Both the position numbers and the translations under genes were made by a program. From assembly GCF_014192575.1 (NCBI RefSeq), contig NZ_JACHYC010000008.1, positions 186,001 through 250,000 on the forward strand: 64,000 bases of DNA, given 5' to 3'. Below the pieces are notes generated by a model that saw only the letters and a program-made list of their open reading frames with translations, did not search any database and was not told the DNA's origin. Positions 15,985 to 24,340 of this stretch are shown here, in pieces; the stretch's first letter is position 1, and each line of letters starts with the position of its first letter. The DNA comes from Variovorax sp. Sphag1AA (GTDB lineage Bacteria; Pseudomonadota; Gammaproteobacteria; Burkholderiales; Burkholderiaceae_C).

Positions 15985-16974
15985 GTGAACCCTTCCATCA
16001 CCCGCAGAGGTGCCATGCTCGGCGGTCTTTCGTGTCTGCTCGGAGCGGCCGCCCTTCCCCTGCATGCGGCTGCGTATCCAGAGCGTCCCGTTCGCCTCGT
16101 CATCGGCTTCCCGCCGGCAGGCGGCGCTGACTTCGTCGGCCGGCTCGTTGCCCAGCGCATGAGCCAGGCGCTGGGTGCCAGCGTCGTCGTGGAAAACAAG
16201 GCGGGCGCCAACGGCATGATCGCGGCGGCCGACGTGGCCCGCTCTGCGGCGGATGGCTACACGCTGCTCCTGGGCGTGACCGCGAGCCAGTCCATCAGCC
16301 CCGTGCTGGTGGCGAAGCCTCCTTACGACCCGCTGCGGGACTTCACGCCGATCAGCATGGTCGGCTTCACGCCGCTAGTGTTGGTGGTCAATCCGAAGCT
16401 GCCCGTCAGATCGGTGAGCGAGTTCATCACCTACGTGAAGGCCAGCAAGGAGCCTGTGCCTTATGGGTCGGCAGGTATCGGCAACATCACGCACATGGCG
16501 GCAGAGCTCTTCGTGCAGACCACCGGCGCCACCCAGCTCCGGCACATTCCGTACAAGGGAAGCGGGCAGGTCATCACCGACCTGATCGGCGGCCAGGTAC
16601 AGGCCTATTTCGACACGCTACCTTCGTCCCTGCCTTTCATCCAGAACGGGCAATTGCGCGCACTGGCGGTCACCGGGCAAGCGCGCTCCGCGGCCGCACC
16701 GGACATCCCGACGATGCAAGAGGCAGGTCTTACCGAGTACAGCCCGACGACATGGTTCGGCGTCCTCGCGCCGCCCCGGCTCGACAGCGCGATCGCGCAG
16801 CAACTCAACGTCGCGCTCGGGCAGGGTTTCAGCGATTCCGAGTCCCGCAAGGGTCTGACAGTCCGCGGCGTTGAGCCGGTGCTGAACAGCCCGAGCGAAT
16901 TCCGTGCCGATCTCGAAGCGGACCTCTCCCGCTGGCGCGGCGTGACGCGCAAGGCCGGCATCACGCTCGACTAG
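15985..16974 (+). CDS. Bug-type tripartite tricarboxylate transporter substrate-binding protein
   Basis: A 329-aa Bug receptor. The GTG start at 15985 has AAGGAG 7 bases upstream. The signal peptide contains TRRGAMLGGLSCLLGAAALP with twin arginines, cleaved near HAAAYPERPVRLVIGFPPAGG, the Bug hallmark. Later motifs include ANGMIAAADVARSAADGYTLLLG, IPYKGSGQVITDLIGGQVQ and APDIPTMQEAGLTEYSPTT. No TctAB genes accompany it. It is the second gene after a CoA-transferase and its stop shares CTAG with the stop of the convergent CoA-transferase (overlap 16971-16974). It probably binds a carboxylate that the neighbouring transferase activates. Confidence 0.94.
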   Translation: MNPSITRRGAMLGGLSCLLGAAALPLHAAAYPERPVRLVIGFPPAGGADFVGRLVAQRMSQALGASVVVENKAGANGMIAAADVARSAADGYTLLLGVTASQSISPVLVAKPPYDPLRDFTPISMVGFTPLVLVVNPKLPVRSVSEFITYVKASKEPVPYGSAGIGNITHMAAELFVQTTGATQLRHIPYKGSGQVITDLIGGQVQAYFDTLPSSLPFIQNGQLRALAVTGQARSAAAPDIPTMQEAGLTEYSPTTWFGVLAPPRLDSAIAQQLNVALGQGFSDSESRKGLTVRGVEPVLNSPSEFRADLEADLSRWRGVTRKAGITLD

Positions 16975-18152
16975 CCGCCCGCACCCAGCGCTTCAAGTTC
17001 GGCGAGCACTTCGCGCGTGTGCTCTCCGACAGCCGGCAATCGCGCTCCGTGTCGCAGACCGCCATCGATCGTCAAAGGCAGGCCCGGGATGCGCACCGCA
17101 TCGCGCCCCGGCGCTGCGATGTCGACGAACAGATCTGCCGAAACACCCGCACGCCCGGGCTTCACCTCGGCCATCGTGCGGATCGCGCCGACCACGACGC
17201 CTGCGCGCGTGAGCAATTCGGACACGGCATCCGACGACAGGTGCCGCAGCGCTGCCGATAGTTCGGCGCGCAACGCCGCACGGTTCTGCACACGCCCGGC
17301 GTTCTCGCGAAAGCGTGGATCGATTGCCATGTCCTCGCGCCCGATGGCAGCGCACAGACGCGGGAAGTGCTCCTGCGTGTATGCCGACACCACCACCATC
17401 CCGTCGGCGGTCGCGATCACGTCCGCCGCGGGCGCGGTGTGCGGCTGCCCGTTGCCGCAGCGCATGGGCAGTTCACCAGTCAGGCCGTACTCGGCCCATG
17501 CATTGCCCAGCGCCTCGATCGCAACGTCGACCAGCGAGACATCCACCAACCCGCCGCGACCGGTAGTGCCACGCCGCACCAATGCCGCGAGCACCCCGGT
17601 CGCGAGCGCGTGAGCGGCCATCGAATCGACCGCGGTGAATCCGACGCGGGTGGGGTCGCCGTCACGCGGGCCATTGAGGCTCATCATCCCGCTCTCGGCC
17701 TGCGCTGCAATGTCGAAACCCGGCCGCACGCTTGCGGGCCCGGCCTGCCCGAAGCCACTGACCTGCCCGTAGACGAGTCGAGGGAACGCATCGACCAACT
17801 GTGCCGCGCCAAGGCCGAGCTTCTCCATGCTCCCTGGACGCATGTTCTGCAGAAGCACGTCGGCGCTGCCCGCGAGCTTGCGCGCCTGCGCGCGACCCGC
17901 CTCGGAGCGCAGGTCAAGCACCACCGAGCGCTTCGACCGGTTGTAGGCGGTGAACATCGGGCCGAACGCATCGCGGGTCCAGCCCACTGCGCGTGCGGCA
18001 TCACCGGCGGCGGGTTCGACCTTGATCACATCAGCGCCCAGGTCGGCCAGCGTCTGCGCTGCCGCGGGCGCGGCGATGAATTGACCGAACTCGACCACGC
18101 GCAAGCCCGCGAGCGGCGCACTGGTCGACGAAAAGGAATCTTGCGTTTGCAT
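16971..18152 (-). CDS. CaiB/BaiF family CoA-transferase
   Basis: A 393-aa family III CoA-transferase with SAPLAGLRVVEFGQFIAAPAA, QTLADLGADVIKVEPAAGD, KRSVVLDLRSEAGRAQARKL and QNMRPGSMEKLGLG, all close to consensus. ATG 18152 has GAGG 6 bases before it. An ATG at 18164 overlapping the crotonase stop (ATGA) is the alternative. It is the last gene of the minus-strand acyl-CoA operon (Bug, three dehydrogenases, crotonase, transferase) and presumably activates the acid that the dehydrogenases then oxidise. Its stop codon overlaps that of the convergent Bug gene through a palindromic CTAG. Confidence 0.93.
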   Translation of the reverse strand: MQTQDSFSSTSAPLAGLRVVEFGQFIAAPAAAQTLADLGADVIKVEPAAGDAARAVGWTRDAFGPMFTAYNRSKRSVVLDLRSEAGRAQARKLAGSADVLLQNMRPGSMEKLGLGAAQLVDAFPRLVYGQVSGFGQAGPASVRPGFDIAAQAESGMMSLNGPRDGDPTRVGFTAVDSMAAHALATGVLAALVRRGTTGRGGLVDVSLVDVAIEALGNAWAEYGLTGELPMRCGNGQPHTAPAADVIATADGMVVVSAYTQEHFPRLCAAIGREDMAIDPRFRENAGRVQNRAALRAELSAALRHLSSDAVSELLTRAGVVVGAIRTMAEVKPGRAGVSADLFVDIAAPGRDAVRIPGLPLTIDGGLRHGARLPAVGEHTREVLAELEALGAGG

Positions 18153-18160
18153 GCCCGACC

Positions 18161-18949
18161 TCATCGTCCAGTGAAGACCGGCTTGCGCTTTTCGAAGAAG
18201 GCCGCCGCGCCCTCCTGGAAGTCCGCGCTCGCGAACAGACCCGGCGCGTTGTCGAGCTGAAACGCCAACGCCTGCTCGATCGACATCGGCGACTGCCGCA
18301 ACCCCGCCTTGATGCGCCCATGTGCCCTGCCCGGTCCTTCGACTAGTCGGCGCGCAAGCGCATGCGCCGCGGGCAGCGCGGAACCCTCCGTCACGTGCTC
18401 GTCGGCGAGGCCTGCCGCCCGCGCCTGAGCACCGTCCAGCTCTTCTGCAAAGAGCATCATCCGCCGCGCCATGGGCACACCCACACGCGCGGGCAGCGAC
18501 CAGAACAACCCGGCGTCGGGCATCGCGCCCACGCGAACGAAGGCACAGCAGAAGCGCGCCGAGGCGCCGGCGACGACCAGGTCGCAGCAGGTCGCGAGCC
18601 CGAGCCCCGCACCAAAGGCCGGCCCATCCACTGCCGCGATGACGAGCTTGTCGGCCAATGCGATGCGCCTGTAGAGCCACGCGTTCGCGCTCATCTTGCG
18701 GCGAGTGTCGGCTTCGGGCGCACTCGCGAGTTGCCGGAGATCACCGCCCGAGCAGAACGCGCCGCCTGCGCCGGTCAGGATGGCGCAACGCAATTCGGGA
18801 TCGTTCTCGAGTTGGTCGAGCCCCGCGAGCAGGCCCTCGACGACGCCCGGCGTGGAAAGTGAATTGCGTGTCGCGGGCGCATCGATGCGCAGCTGAAGCA
18901 CGCCATCGTTGCGCTCGATGTCGACCACGGGCCGTTGATCTGCGGTCAT
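18161..18949 (-). CDS. enoyl-CoA hydratase/isomerase family protein (crotonase) without the hydratase glutamates
   Basis: A 262-aa crotonase-fold protein. Oxyanion-hole elements are present: GAFCSGGDL near 63-71 and DGPAFGAGLGLATCCDLVVA near 108-127. The two hydratase glutamates are missing: the IYAGE-like position reads VVAGA (Ala129) and the QPEI-like position reads AFVR (Phe137). Instead MPDAG places Asp145 where enoyl-CoA isomerases and related crotonases carry a catalytic Asp. An isomerase or other crotonase reaction is therefore more likely than hydration. ATG 18949 overlaps the stop of the upstream dehydrogenase by 4 bp, so the genes are coupled. Confidence 0.9.
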   Translation of the reverse strand: MTADQRPVVDIERNDGVLQLRIDAPATRNSLSTPGVVEGLLAGLDQLENDPELRCAILTGAGGAFCSGGDLRQLASAPEADTRRKMSANAWLYRRIALADKLVIAAVDGPAFGAGLGLATCCDLVVAGASARFCCAFVRVGAMPDAGLFWSLPARVGVPMARRMMLFAEELDGAQARAAGLADEHVTEGSALPAAHALARRLVEGPGRAHGRIKAGLRQSPMSIEQALAFQLDNAPGLFASADFQEGAAAFFEKRKPVFTGR

Positions 18950-20070
18950 GCCGGAATTCCTTCTTCGTCCAATGAGAGAGCGGCAAGCGCTTCGAGATGC
19001 GAAGCCGCACCGCCATGAAGCGTCGCTGCCGCTGCCAGCCGGCGGACGAACTGGCCGAGCTCGTACTCTTGCGTCATGCCGATGGCGCCGTGCAACTGCA
19101 CGCACTCCTTCCACACCAACCGCGCGGCGCTCGAGACGCAACTCGCCGCACCCGAAACCATCCGCCGCCGTGCCGCATCGGTCGCAGCGTCGTCGTCCAG
19201 CGAGCGCGCAGCCGCATGCGTCAGAGCACGCGCTTCCTCTATCTCGATCATCAGGTCGACAAGCCGATGCTGCACCACCTGGTTTGCAGCAATGCTCCCG
19301 CCGAACTGCCGCCTCGTCTTCAGGTACTCCAGGGTTATTTCGAAGGCACGCTGCATGCTGCCAACCGTTTCCGCACAGTGCGCCACGGTGGCCTGCTGCA
19401 CGACGACCTCCACACATGCAGCGATGGCTTCGCGCGTATCCGACCGCAAGCAGGTGGCTTCAACGCCGCTGAAGCGCAACCTGGCGGCACCACGCCCGTC
19501 GTACAGCGCACAGGCATCGATGGTCACACCCGCCTGATCCGCGCGAACCAGCAGCAGCGCCCGCCGTCCTTCCTGCGGCGAGGCTTCCACGATGTACGCA
19601 TCGGCACCTGAGCCGCCGATCACGAGTGCGCCGCCGCCGCCTTCGAGCACCTCCACGCTGTTCTCTTTGCGCAAGACCGTGCCGTGCGTCCAAGGCACGA
19701 AGGCGATACGACGCGTGCCGTCGATGAGCCCGGGAAGCCACTCCCGACGAAGCTCATCGTCGGCGCATGCCGCGAGCAGCGGCGCGGCGAACACGCTCGC
19801 GGCGATCCATGGCTCGTTCACCGGCGCCCGACCCAGCTCTTCGGCCACCAGACACAGATCGAGCACCGAAGCCCCGAGGCCATCCGCCGACTCGGGCAGC
19901 GCCATGGCAAGCCATCCCATACCGGCGAAGGCTTGCCAGACTTCCTTCAGACAACCATGGCCGTCCAACATCGAGCGCTCGCGCACGGCCGCGTCGTAGG
20001 CGCGCTCGACGTAGCGTCGCGCGCTATCGGCCAGCATGCCCTGGTCATCGCTGAGGGTCATGTCGGTCAT
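18946..20070 (-). CDS. acyl-CoA dehydrogenase, small-subunit (PimD-like)
   Basis: A 374-aa acyl-CoA dehydrogenase-fold flavoprotein. It has the N-terminal helical domain (LSDDQGMLADSARRYVERAY), a degenerate middle domain, and a C-terminal domain with EYLKTRRQFGGSIAANQVVQHRLVDL and QLHGAIGMTQEYELGQFVRRL. The usual C-terminal GGTxEI motif is absent and replaced by this QEY-containing segment, as in the small subunit of pimeloyl-CoA dehydrogenase. Its start overlaps the stop of the larger dehydrogenase by 4 bp, which supports a heteromeric enzyme with that neighbour. The electron acceptor would be ETF, which is not encoded here. Confidence 0.9.
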   Translation of the reverse strand: MTDMTLSDDQGMLADSARRYVERAYDAAVRERSMLDGHGCLKEVWQAFAGMGWLAMALPESADGLGASVLDLCLVAEELGRAPVNEPWIAASVFAAPLLAACADDELRREWLPGLIDGTRRIAFVPWTHGTVLRKENSVEVLEGGGGALVIGGSGADAYIVEASPQEGRRALLLVRADQAGVTIDACALYDGRGAARLRFSGVEATCLRSDTREAIAACVEVVVQQATVAHCAETVGSMQRAFEITLEYLKTRRQFGGSIAANQVVQHRLVDLMIEIEEARALTHAAARSLDDDAATDAARRRMVSGAASCVSSAARLVWKECVQLHGAIGMTQEYELGQFVRRLAAAATLHGGAASHLEALAALSLDEEGIPA

Positions 20071-21254
20071 AGGCCAAGCACCTGTTTGGCAAGGATGTTG
20101 TGCTGGATCTCGCTGGAGCCACCCGCGATCGTGTAGCCGCGCGACAGAAAGCGCCTCGAAGACGCGGTCAATGCGATTGCGGCAAGTCCTTCCGCACGGC
20201 CGCTGCCATCGAGCGCGGCCGGATCGAGCGGCAGGGCGTCCTCGCCGAGCGCATCGACGGTGAGCTCCTCCCAGCGCTGGATCAACTGGCTGCCGCGCAG
20301 CTTCAACATCGAGACCTCGGCGCCGATCGGCTCGCCGGCCTGCGAGCGCGCGATGAAACGTGCGGCGTTCGCCTCAAGCGCCATGAGGCGCATGTCGAGT
20401 TCCGCGAAACGCTCGCGGAACCAGCCGTGATCCGCGATGCGCCGACCATCGACATGACGCTCCATTGCGACCGCACGCGCCCGTGCGCGGCGCCGCTTGT
20501 TCTCGCCAACGCGCGCAAGCTTGAGCCGTTCGAACTCCAGCAACGATTTCGCGATGCCCCAGCCGCGATGTTCCTCGCCCACCAGGTTGGCGACAGGCAC
20601 TTCCACCGCGTCGAGAAACACTTCGTTGAAGACCACCCAGCCGTGGATGCCGACGATGGGGCGCACGGTGATGCCAGGGCTCTTCATGTCGATGAGAAGG
20701 AACGAGATGCCCTCCTGCGGCTTGGCCTGCGTGTCGGTGCGGACGAGGCAGAACATCCAGTCCGCGTACTGCGCATAGGACGTCCATATCTTGGAGCCGG
20801 TGACCACATACCGGTCTCCGTGGCGCTCCGCACGCGTGGCGAGCGATGCGAGGTCGGAGCCCGCGTTCGGTTCCGAATATCCCTGGCACCACCACTGACG
20901 CCCCGAAGCAATGGCCGGGAGGAAGCGATCGCGCTGTGCGTCGGTGCCATAGCGCACCAGCACCGGGCCGATCATGTCGAAGGTGACCGAGTTGAGTTCG
21001 GGCGCGTCGTGCGTGCACATCTCCTCGTCGAACGCGAGCTGCTGGCTCACCGTCCAACCTTGCCCGCCCCATTCACGCGGCCAGTGCGGCACAAGGTAGC
21101 CGTGCCTGGCAAGGATTTCGTTCCAGGCCACCGTGCGCTCGCGCGACAACTGCTGACCGCGCCGAACGCTGTCGCGAATATCCGGTGGAAGGTGCTCCTG
21201 CACGAAGTCGCGCACGCGGCGCCGGAAGTCTGAAAGGTCGGAAGTCGCTGTCAT
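20067..21254 (-). CDS. acyl-CoA dehydrogenase, large-subunit (PimC-like)
   Basis: A 395-aa acyl-CoA dehydrogenase. It has PHWPREWGGQGWTVSQQLAF in the N-terminal domain, the FAD-binding stretch CQGYSEPNAGSDLASLATRA, VVTGSKIWTSYAQYADWMFC, and a C-terminal TIAGGSSEIQHNILAKQVLGL. In the last motif the usual catalytic Glu of YEGTxEI-type enzymes is Gly, as in many PimC- and FadE-like subunits. It is tightly coupled to the 374-aa dehydrogenase after it (ATGA overlap) and follows a third dehydrogenase by 12 bp. The pair likely desaturates the CoA ester produced by the transferase of the operon. Confidence 0.92.
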   Translation of the reverse strand: MTATSDLSDFRRRVRDFVQEHLPPDIRDSVRRGQQLSRERTVAWNEILARHGYLVPHWPREWGGQGWTVSQQLAFDEEMCTHDAPELNSVTFDMIGPVLVRYGTDAQRDRFLPAIASGRQWWCQGYSEPNAGSDLASLATRAERHGDRYVVTGSKIWTSYAQYADWMFCLVRTDTQAKPQEGISFLLIDMKSPGITVRPIVGIHGWVVFNEVFLDAVEVPVANLVGEEHRGWGIAKSLLEFERLKLARVGENKRRRARARAVAMERHVDGRRIADHGWFRERFAELDMRLMALEANAARFIARSQAGEPIGAEVSMLKLRGSQLIQRWEELTVDALGEDALPLDPAALDGSGRAEGLAAIALTASSRRFLSRGYTIAGGSSEIQHNILAKQVLGL

Positions 21255-21266
21255 GGGTTTGTTGGC

Positions 21267-22436
21267 TCAGGCCCTCAGGCGCTGATGAAAAGCCCGGCGG
21301 GCGATCGCCGAGCGGTGAACCTCGGACGCACCGTCGTAGATGCGGAAGGGGCGCAGCATGCGCAGGATCATCGAGAGCGGCGCGTCCTCCGAGATGCCGA
21401 GCGCGCCGGCGATCTGCACTGCCGAATCGGCGACGCGGTTCACCGCCTCGGACACGAAGACCTTGGCCATCGAGGATTCATGGCGGATCGATTCGCCGCG
21501 GTCCAGCCGTCGCGCAACATCCACGGTCATCAGTCGTGCTGCATAGAGCTCGATGTGCGCATCGGCCACCATGGCCTGCACCATCTGATGCTCCGCGAGC
21601 CGCGTGCCGTGCGACTCGCGTCCGCTCGCGTAGTCCTGCGCGATCGACATCGCGCGCGAGGCCAGGCCGATGTAGCGCATGCAATGAAAGAGCCGCGCGC
21701 CTTCGAGCCGCAACTGGGCGTTCTCGAGACCACGCCCTTCCTCGCCGACCAATGCATCGGATCCCACTCTGCATTCGGTGAAGCGCAACTCGCCATGGCC
21801 GCCAAGGTCGAAGGGCTCGATGTTCGGAATGTCGCGCACCAGCTCGAAGCCGGGCGTTCCCCGCTCGACGAGGAACCACGACGGGCCCGCCTCGGTCCGC
21901 GCGACCACGATCGCGAAGTCCGCTTGCATCGCGCCGGTGATGAACCACTTGTGCCCGTCGATCACCCAGCCTTCGCCATCTCGCCGTGCGGTGGTGCGCA
22001 GCATGCGAGGGTCGGAGCCCACGCCAGGAGCGGGCTCGGTCATCGCGAAACAGGAGCGCCGCTCGCCGCGCATGAGCGGCTCGAGAAAGCGTTCGCGCTG
22101 CGACGGGCTCGCGAGTTTGTCGAGCGCGGCGATGTCCGGCTGGCCCGGGGGCGCGCATTGCAAGGTGGCCGGCCCGAGGAAACTACGCCCTGCTTCTTCG
22201 AGGAAGCTGCAGCATTCCTCCCACGAGAGATCGAGCCCGCCCATCTCACGCGGCGTGCGAGGCGCTCCAAGGCCGCGCGCGATCGCTCGATCGCGCAGGC
22301 GGCCCGTCAGTTCGCGCATCGCCTCGCGGTCGCCGGCAAGGCGCAAGTCCTCGCAGGGAATGACTTCCGTATCGATGAAGTCGCGCAGATTCTCGATCAG
22401 CGCATTGAATTCAGCGGTGTTGCGCGCCACGCTCAC
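21267..22436 (-). CDS. acyl-CoA dehydrogenase
   Basis: A 389-aa acyl-CoA dehydrogenase with FDFIDTEV-like N-terminal helix, FAMTEPAPGVGSDPRMLRTTA (flavin-contact region), WVIDGHKWFITGAMQADFAIVV and a C-terminal RPFRIYDGASEVHRSAIARR, corresponding to the YEGTxEI region. The start is taken as GTG 22436 because AGGAG lies 8 bases upstream. The open frame continues further upstream into the Bug gene without a ribosome site. It is 28 bp downstream of the Bug gene stop. A separate homomeric dehydrogenase in addition to the PimCD-like pair suggests two desaturation steps or substrates. Confidence 0.92.
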   Translation of the reverse strand: MSVARNTAEFNALIENLRDFIDTEVIPCEDLRLAGDREAMRELTGRLRDRAIARGLGAPRTPREMGGLDLSWEECCSFLEEAGRSFLGPATLQCAPPGQPDIAALDKLASPSQRERFLEPLMRGERRSCFAMTEPAPGVGSDPRMLRTTARRDGEGWVIDGHKWFITGAMQADFAIVVARTEAGPSWFLVERGTPGFELVRDIPNIEPFDLGGHGELRFTECRVGSDALVGEEGRGLENAQLRLEGARLFHCMRYIGLASRAMSIAQDYASGRESHGTRLAEHQMVQAMVADAHIELYAARLMTVDVARRLDRGESIRHESSMAKVFVSEAVNRVADSAVQIAGALGISEDAPLSMILRMLRPFRIYDGASEVHRSAIARRAFHQRLRA

Positions 22437-22464
22437 GTTCGCTTCTCCTGCCTTGTCTGCTGCA

Positions 22465-23424
22465 TCACTTGCGGATCGCGTTGGCGACTTTTTCCCAACG
22501 AACCGCATCGGCCTTGATGAACGCGGCAAAGTCAGCCGTGTTCATGTAGGCCTCTTCGCCGCCGGCGTTGACCAGGCGTTCTTTCGTCTCGGGCGCGGCG
22601 GTGGCCTTCTGCAGCGCGGCATCGAGCTTCCGGATGACCTCGGGCGGCGTACCCGCCGGCACATGGAAGCCGTACCACGAGAGCGCCGTCACTTCCGGAT
22701 AGCCTGCTTCGGCAATGGTCGGCACATCCGGCAGTTGCGCGGAGCGTGTGCTGTTGATGTTGGCAAGCGCGCGGATCGCGCCCGACTTGATGTGCGGATA
22801 GGCCACGCTCGACGGCAGGATCGCCATCGAGAAGGCACCGTTGATCAGGTCCGGCACCATCGGCGGCGCGCCCTTGTAGGTCACGGGCTCCAGCGGGATA
22901 TCGGCCACGATCTTGAACATCTCGTTCGCCATGTTCTGCGTGCTGCCAGAGCCGCCGTCGCCGAATTGCAGCGGCTTGGGCGCCTTCTTCGCCATCGCGA
23001 CGAACTCCTTCACTGTCTTCGCGGGCGAACTGGCGGGCACGACGAAGTAGCTCGGCGAGAGCGTGAAGCGCCCGACCGGCGCGAAGTCCTTCGGCGCCCA
23101 GCGCAGGTGGCTTTCCATCAGCGGGTTGTTGATCAGGAACGGCGCGGACACGAGCAGCGTGTAGCCGTCCGCGGGTGCATGCGCGACGAAGTCGGCCGCG
23201 ATGTTGCCGGCGGCTCCGGGGCGGGCCTCGACCACCATCGGCTGGCCGAGCTCGGTCGCCATGCGCTGCGTGACGGCGCGCGTCTGCACATCGACCACGC
23301 CGCCCGCCGCATAGGGAACGATGACGCGGATCGGCTTGGTGGGAAATGCCTCCTCGCTCTGGACGGAACCGGTCACGAAAGCGGCCGCCAGGGCGAGGAC
23401 TGCAGGGACGATGGACCTGATCAT
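22465..23424 (-). CDS. Bug-type tripartite tricarboxylate transporter substrate-binding protein
   Basis: A 319-aa periplasmic Bug receptor with an Sec signal peptide (RSIVPAVLALAAAFVTGSVQS, cleavage near residue 24), then FPTKPIRVIVPYAAGGVVDV, GAAGNIAADFVAHAPADGYTLL, VTYKGAPPMVPDLINGAFSMA and LPDVPTIAEAGYPEVTALSW. ATG 23424 has GGAGA 4 bases upstream. It heads the minus-strand acyl-CoA operon and is divergent from a HutC-type regulator, so it is probably induced together with the degradation genes by the compound it binds. No membrane subunits are nearby. Confidence 0.95.
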   Translation of the reverse strand: MIRSIVPAVLALAAAFVTGSVQSEEAFPTKPIRVIVPYAAGGVVDVQTRAVTQRMATELGQPMVVEARPGAAGNIAADFVAHAPADGYTLLVSAPFLINNPLMESHLRWAPKDFAPVGRFTLSPSYFVVPASSPAKTVKEFVAMAKKAPKPLQFGDGGSGSTQNMANEMFKIVADIPLEPVTYKGAPPMVPDLINGAFSMAILPSSVAYPHIKSGAIRALANINSTRSAQLPDVPTIAEAGYPEVTALSWYGFHVPAGTPPEVIRKLDAALQKATAAPETKERLVNAGGEEAYMNTADFAAFIKADAVRWEKVANAIRK

Positions 23425-23500
23425 GGTGTCTCCGGAGTGGTGTTGGCGAGGCAGCGGCCGCGATTGCGCCGATGCCCGGACGGTCGAATGATGCGCCGTA

Positions 23501-23547
23501 CCTGTTATGACAGGTGATAGGGATTTCACCTAAGCTGTCATAACAGG
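23501..23547. promoter_or_regulatory. nested inverted repeat, predicted HutC-type GntR operator
   Basis: CCTGTTATGACAG (23501-23513) and its exact reverse complement CTGTCATAACAGG (23535-23547) flank an inner inverted repeat AGGTGA (23512-23517) / TCACCT (23526-23531). Each outer arm also has internal CTGT...ACAG symmetry, as in GntR/HutC operators. The site lies between the divergent Bug operon start (23424) and the GntR gene (23558). A repressor bound here would control both promoters, giving autoregulation. No clear -35/-10 pair was assigned. Confidence 0.75.
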
Positions 23548-23557
23548 TCACTCGGCG

Positions 23558-24334
23558 ATGATCTCGGCGTCGACAGAATTCCTCGCCCGTCATCGCACCC
23601 CCATGGAAGCCAAAGCCCCGTCCGCCCCGCCCCCTCTCTTCGCGCAAGTCGAATCGGCGCTGCGCGAGCGCATCCTGGACAACAAGCTGGTGGCCGGAGA
23701 CAAGCTGCCTTCCGAATCCGAACTCGAGCGCGAGTTCGGCGTCAGCCGCATCACGGTGCGACAGGCGCTCTCGTCGCTCCACGCGAGCGGCTTCATCCAG
23801 AAGATCAATGGCAAGGGCAGCTTCGTCACGCGACCGAACGAGCTGCCGCGCCTCGGCGGCCTGACCGGCTTCTACGAACACATGCGCGCCCAGGGGCGCG
23901 AGGCGCATGGGCGGACGCTGTCAGTCCGGCAAGTCGCGGCGAGTGCGCAGATCGCCGAAGCGTTGGGCGTCTCGCCGGGCACGCCGCTCACAGCGGTGGC
24001 GATCCTTCGGCTGGTCGACGGCAAGCCGCTCGCGGTCGGCACGACCTACGGGCCGCCGTCGCTCATCAAGGCGCTGGTCGACGAGGACGCGGAAGCGAAC
24101 GACATGATGACGATGCTGGAGGGCAGGCTCGGCTTCCGCCTGCGATCGACGCACATCGAGGCCAGCGCGGTGCGCGCCGGCAAGGCGCGCGGACGCCAGC
24201 TCGACGTGCCGGAAAGCGCCCCGCTGCTGCGCATCCGCTTCACGCCGCATGACGTGTCGGACCAGCCGCTGTGCTATTCGGAGATGTACTTCCGCGCGGA
24301 CCAGTTCAGCTACAAGGCAGTGATCAAGCGCTGA
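23558..24334 (+). CDS. GntR family transcriptional regulator, HutC subfamily (UTRA domain)
   Basis: A 258-aa regulator. The winged HTH spans about residues 26-92 (LFAQVESALRERILDNKLV, then SESELEREFGVSRITVRQAL). A UTRA effector domain follows from about 108 to 250, with GVSPGTPLTAVAILRLVDGKPLA and the ending LLRIRFTPHDVSDQPLCYSE, then MYFRADQF, typical of HutC-like regulators. ATG 23558 begins 11 bp after the operator. An in-frame ATG at 23603, just before the HTH, is an alternative since neither has a strong ribosome site. It is divergent from the acyl-CoA operon and is its likely repressor. The ligand is unknown. Confidence 0.92.
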   Translation: MISASTEFLARHRTPMEAKAPSAPPPLFAQVESALRERILDNKLVAGDKLPSESELEREFGVSRITVRQALSSLHASGFIQKINGKGSFVTRPNELPRLGGLTGFYEHMRAQGREAHGRTLSVRQVAASAQIAEALGVSPGTPLTAVAILRLVDGKPLAVGTTYGPPSLIKALVDEDAEANDMMTMLEGRLGFRLRSTHIEASAVRAGKARGRQLDVPESAPLLRIRFTPHDVSDQPLCYSEMYFRADQFSYKAVIKR

Positions 24335-24340
24335 GCTGCG

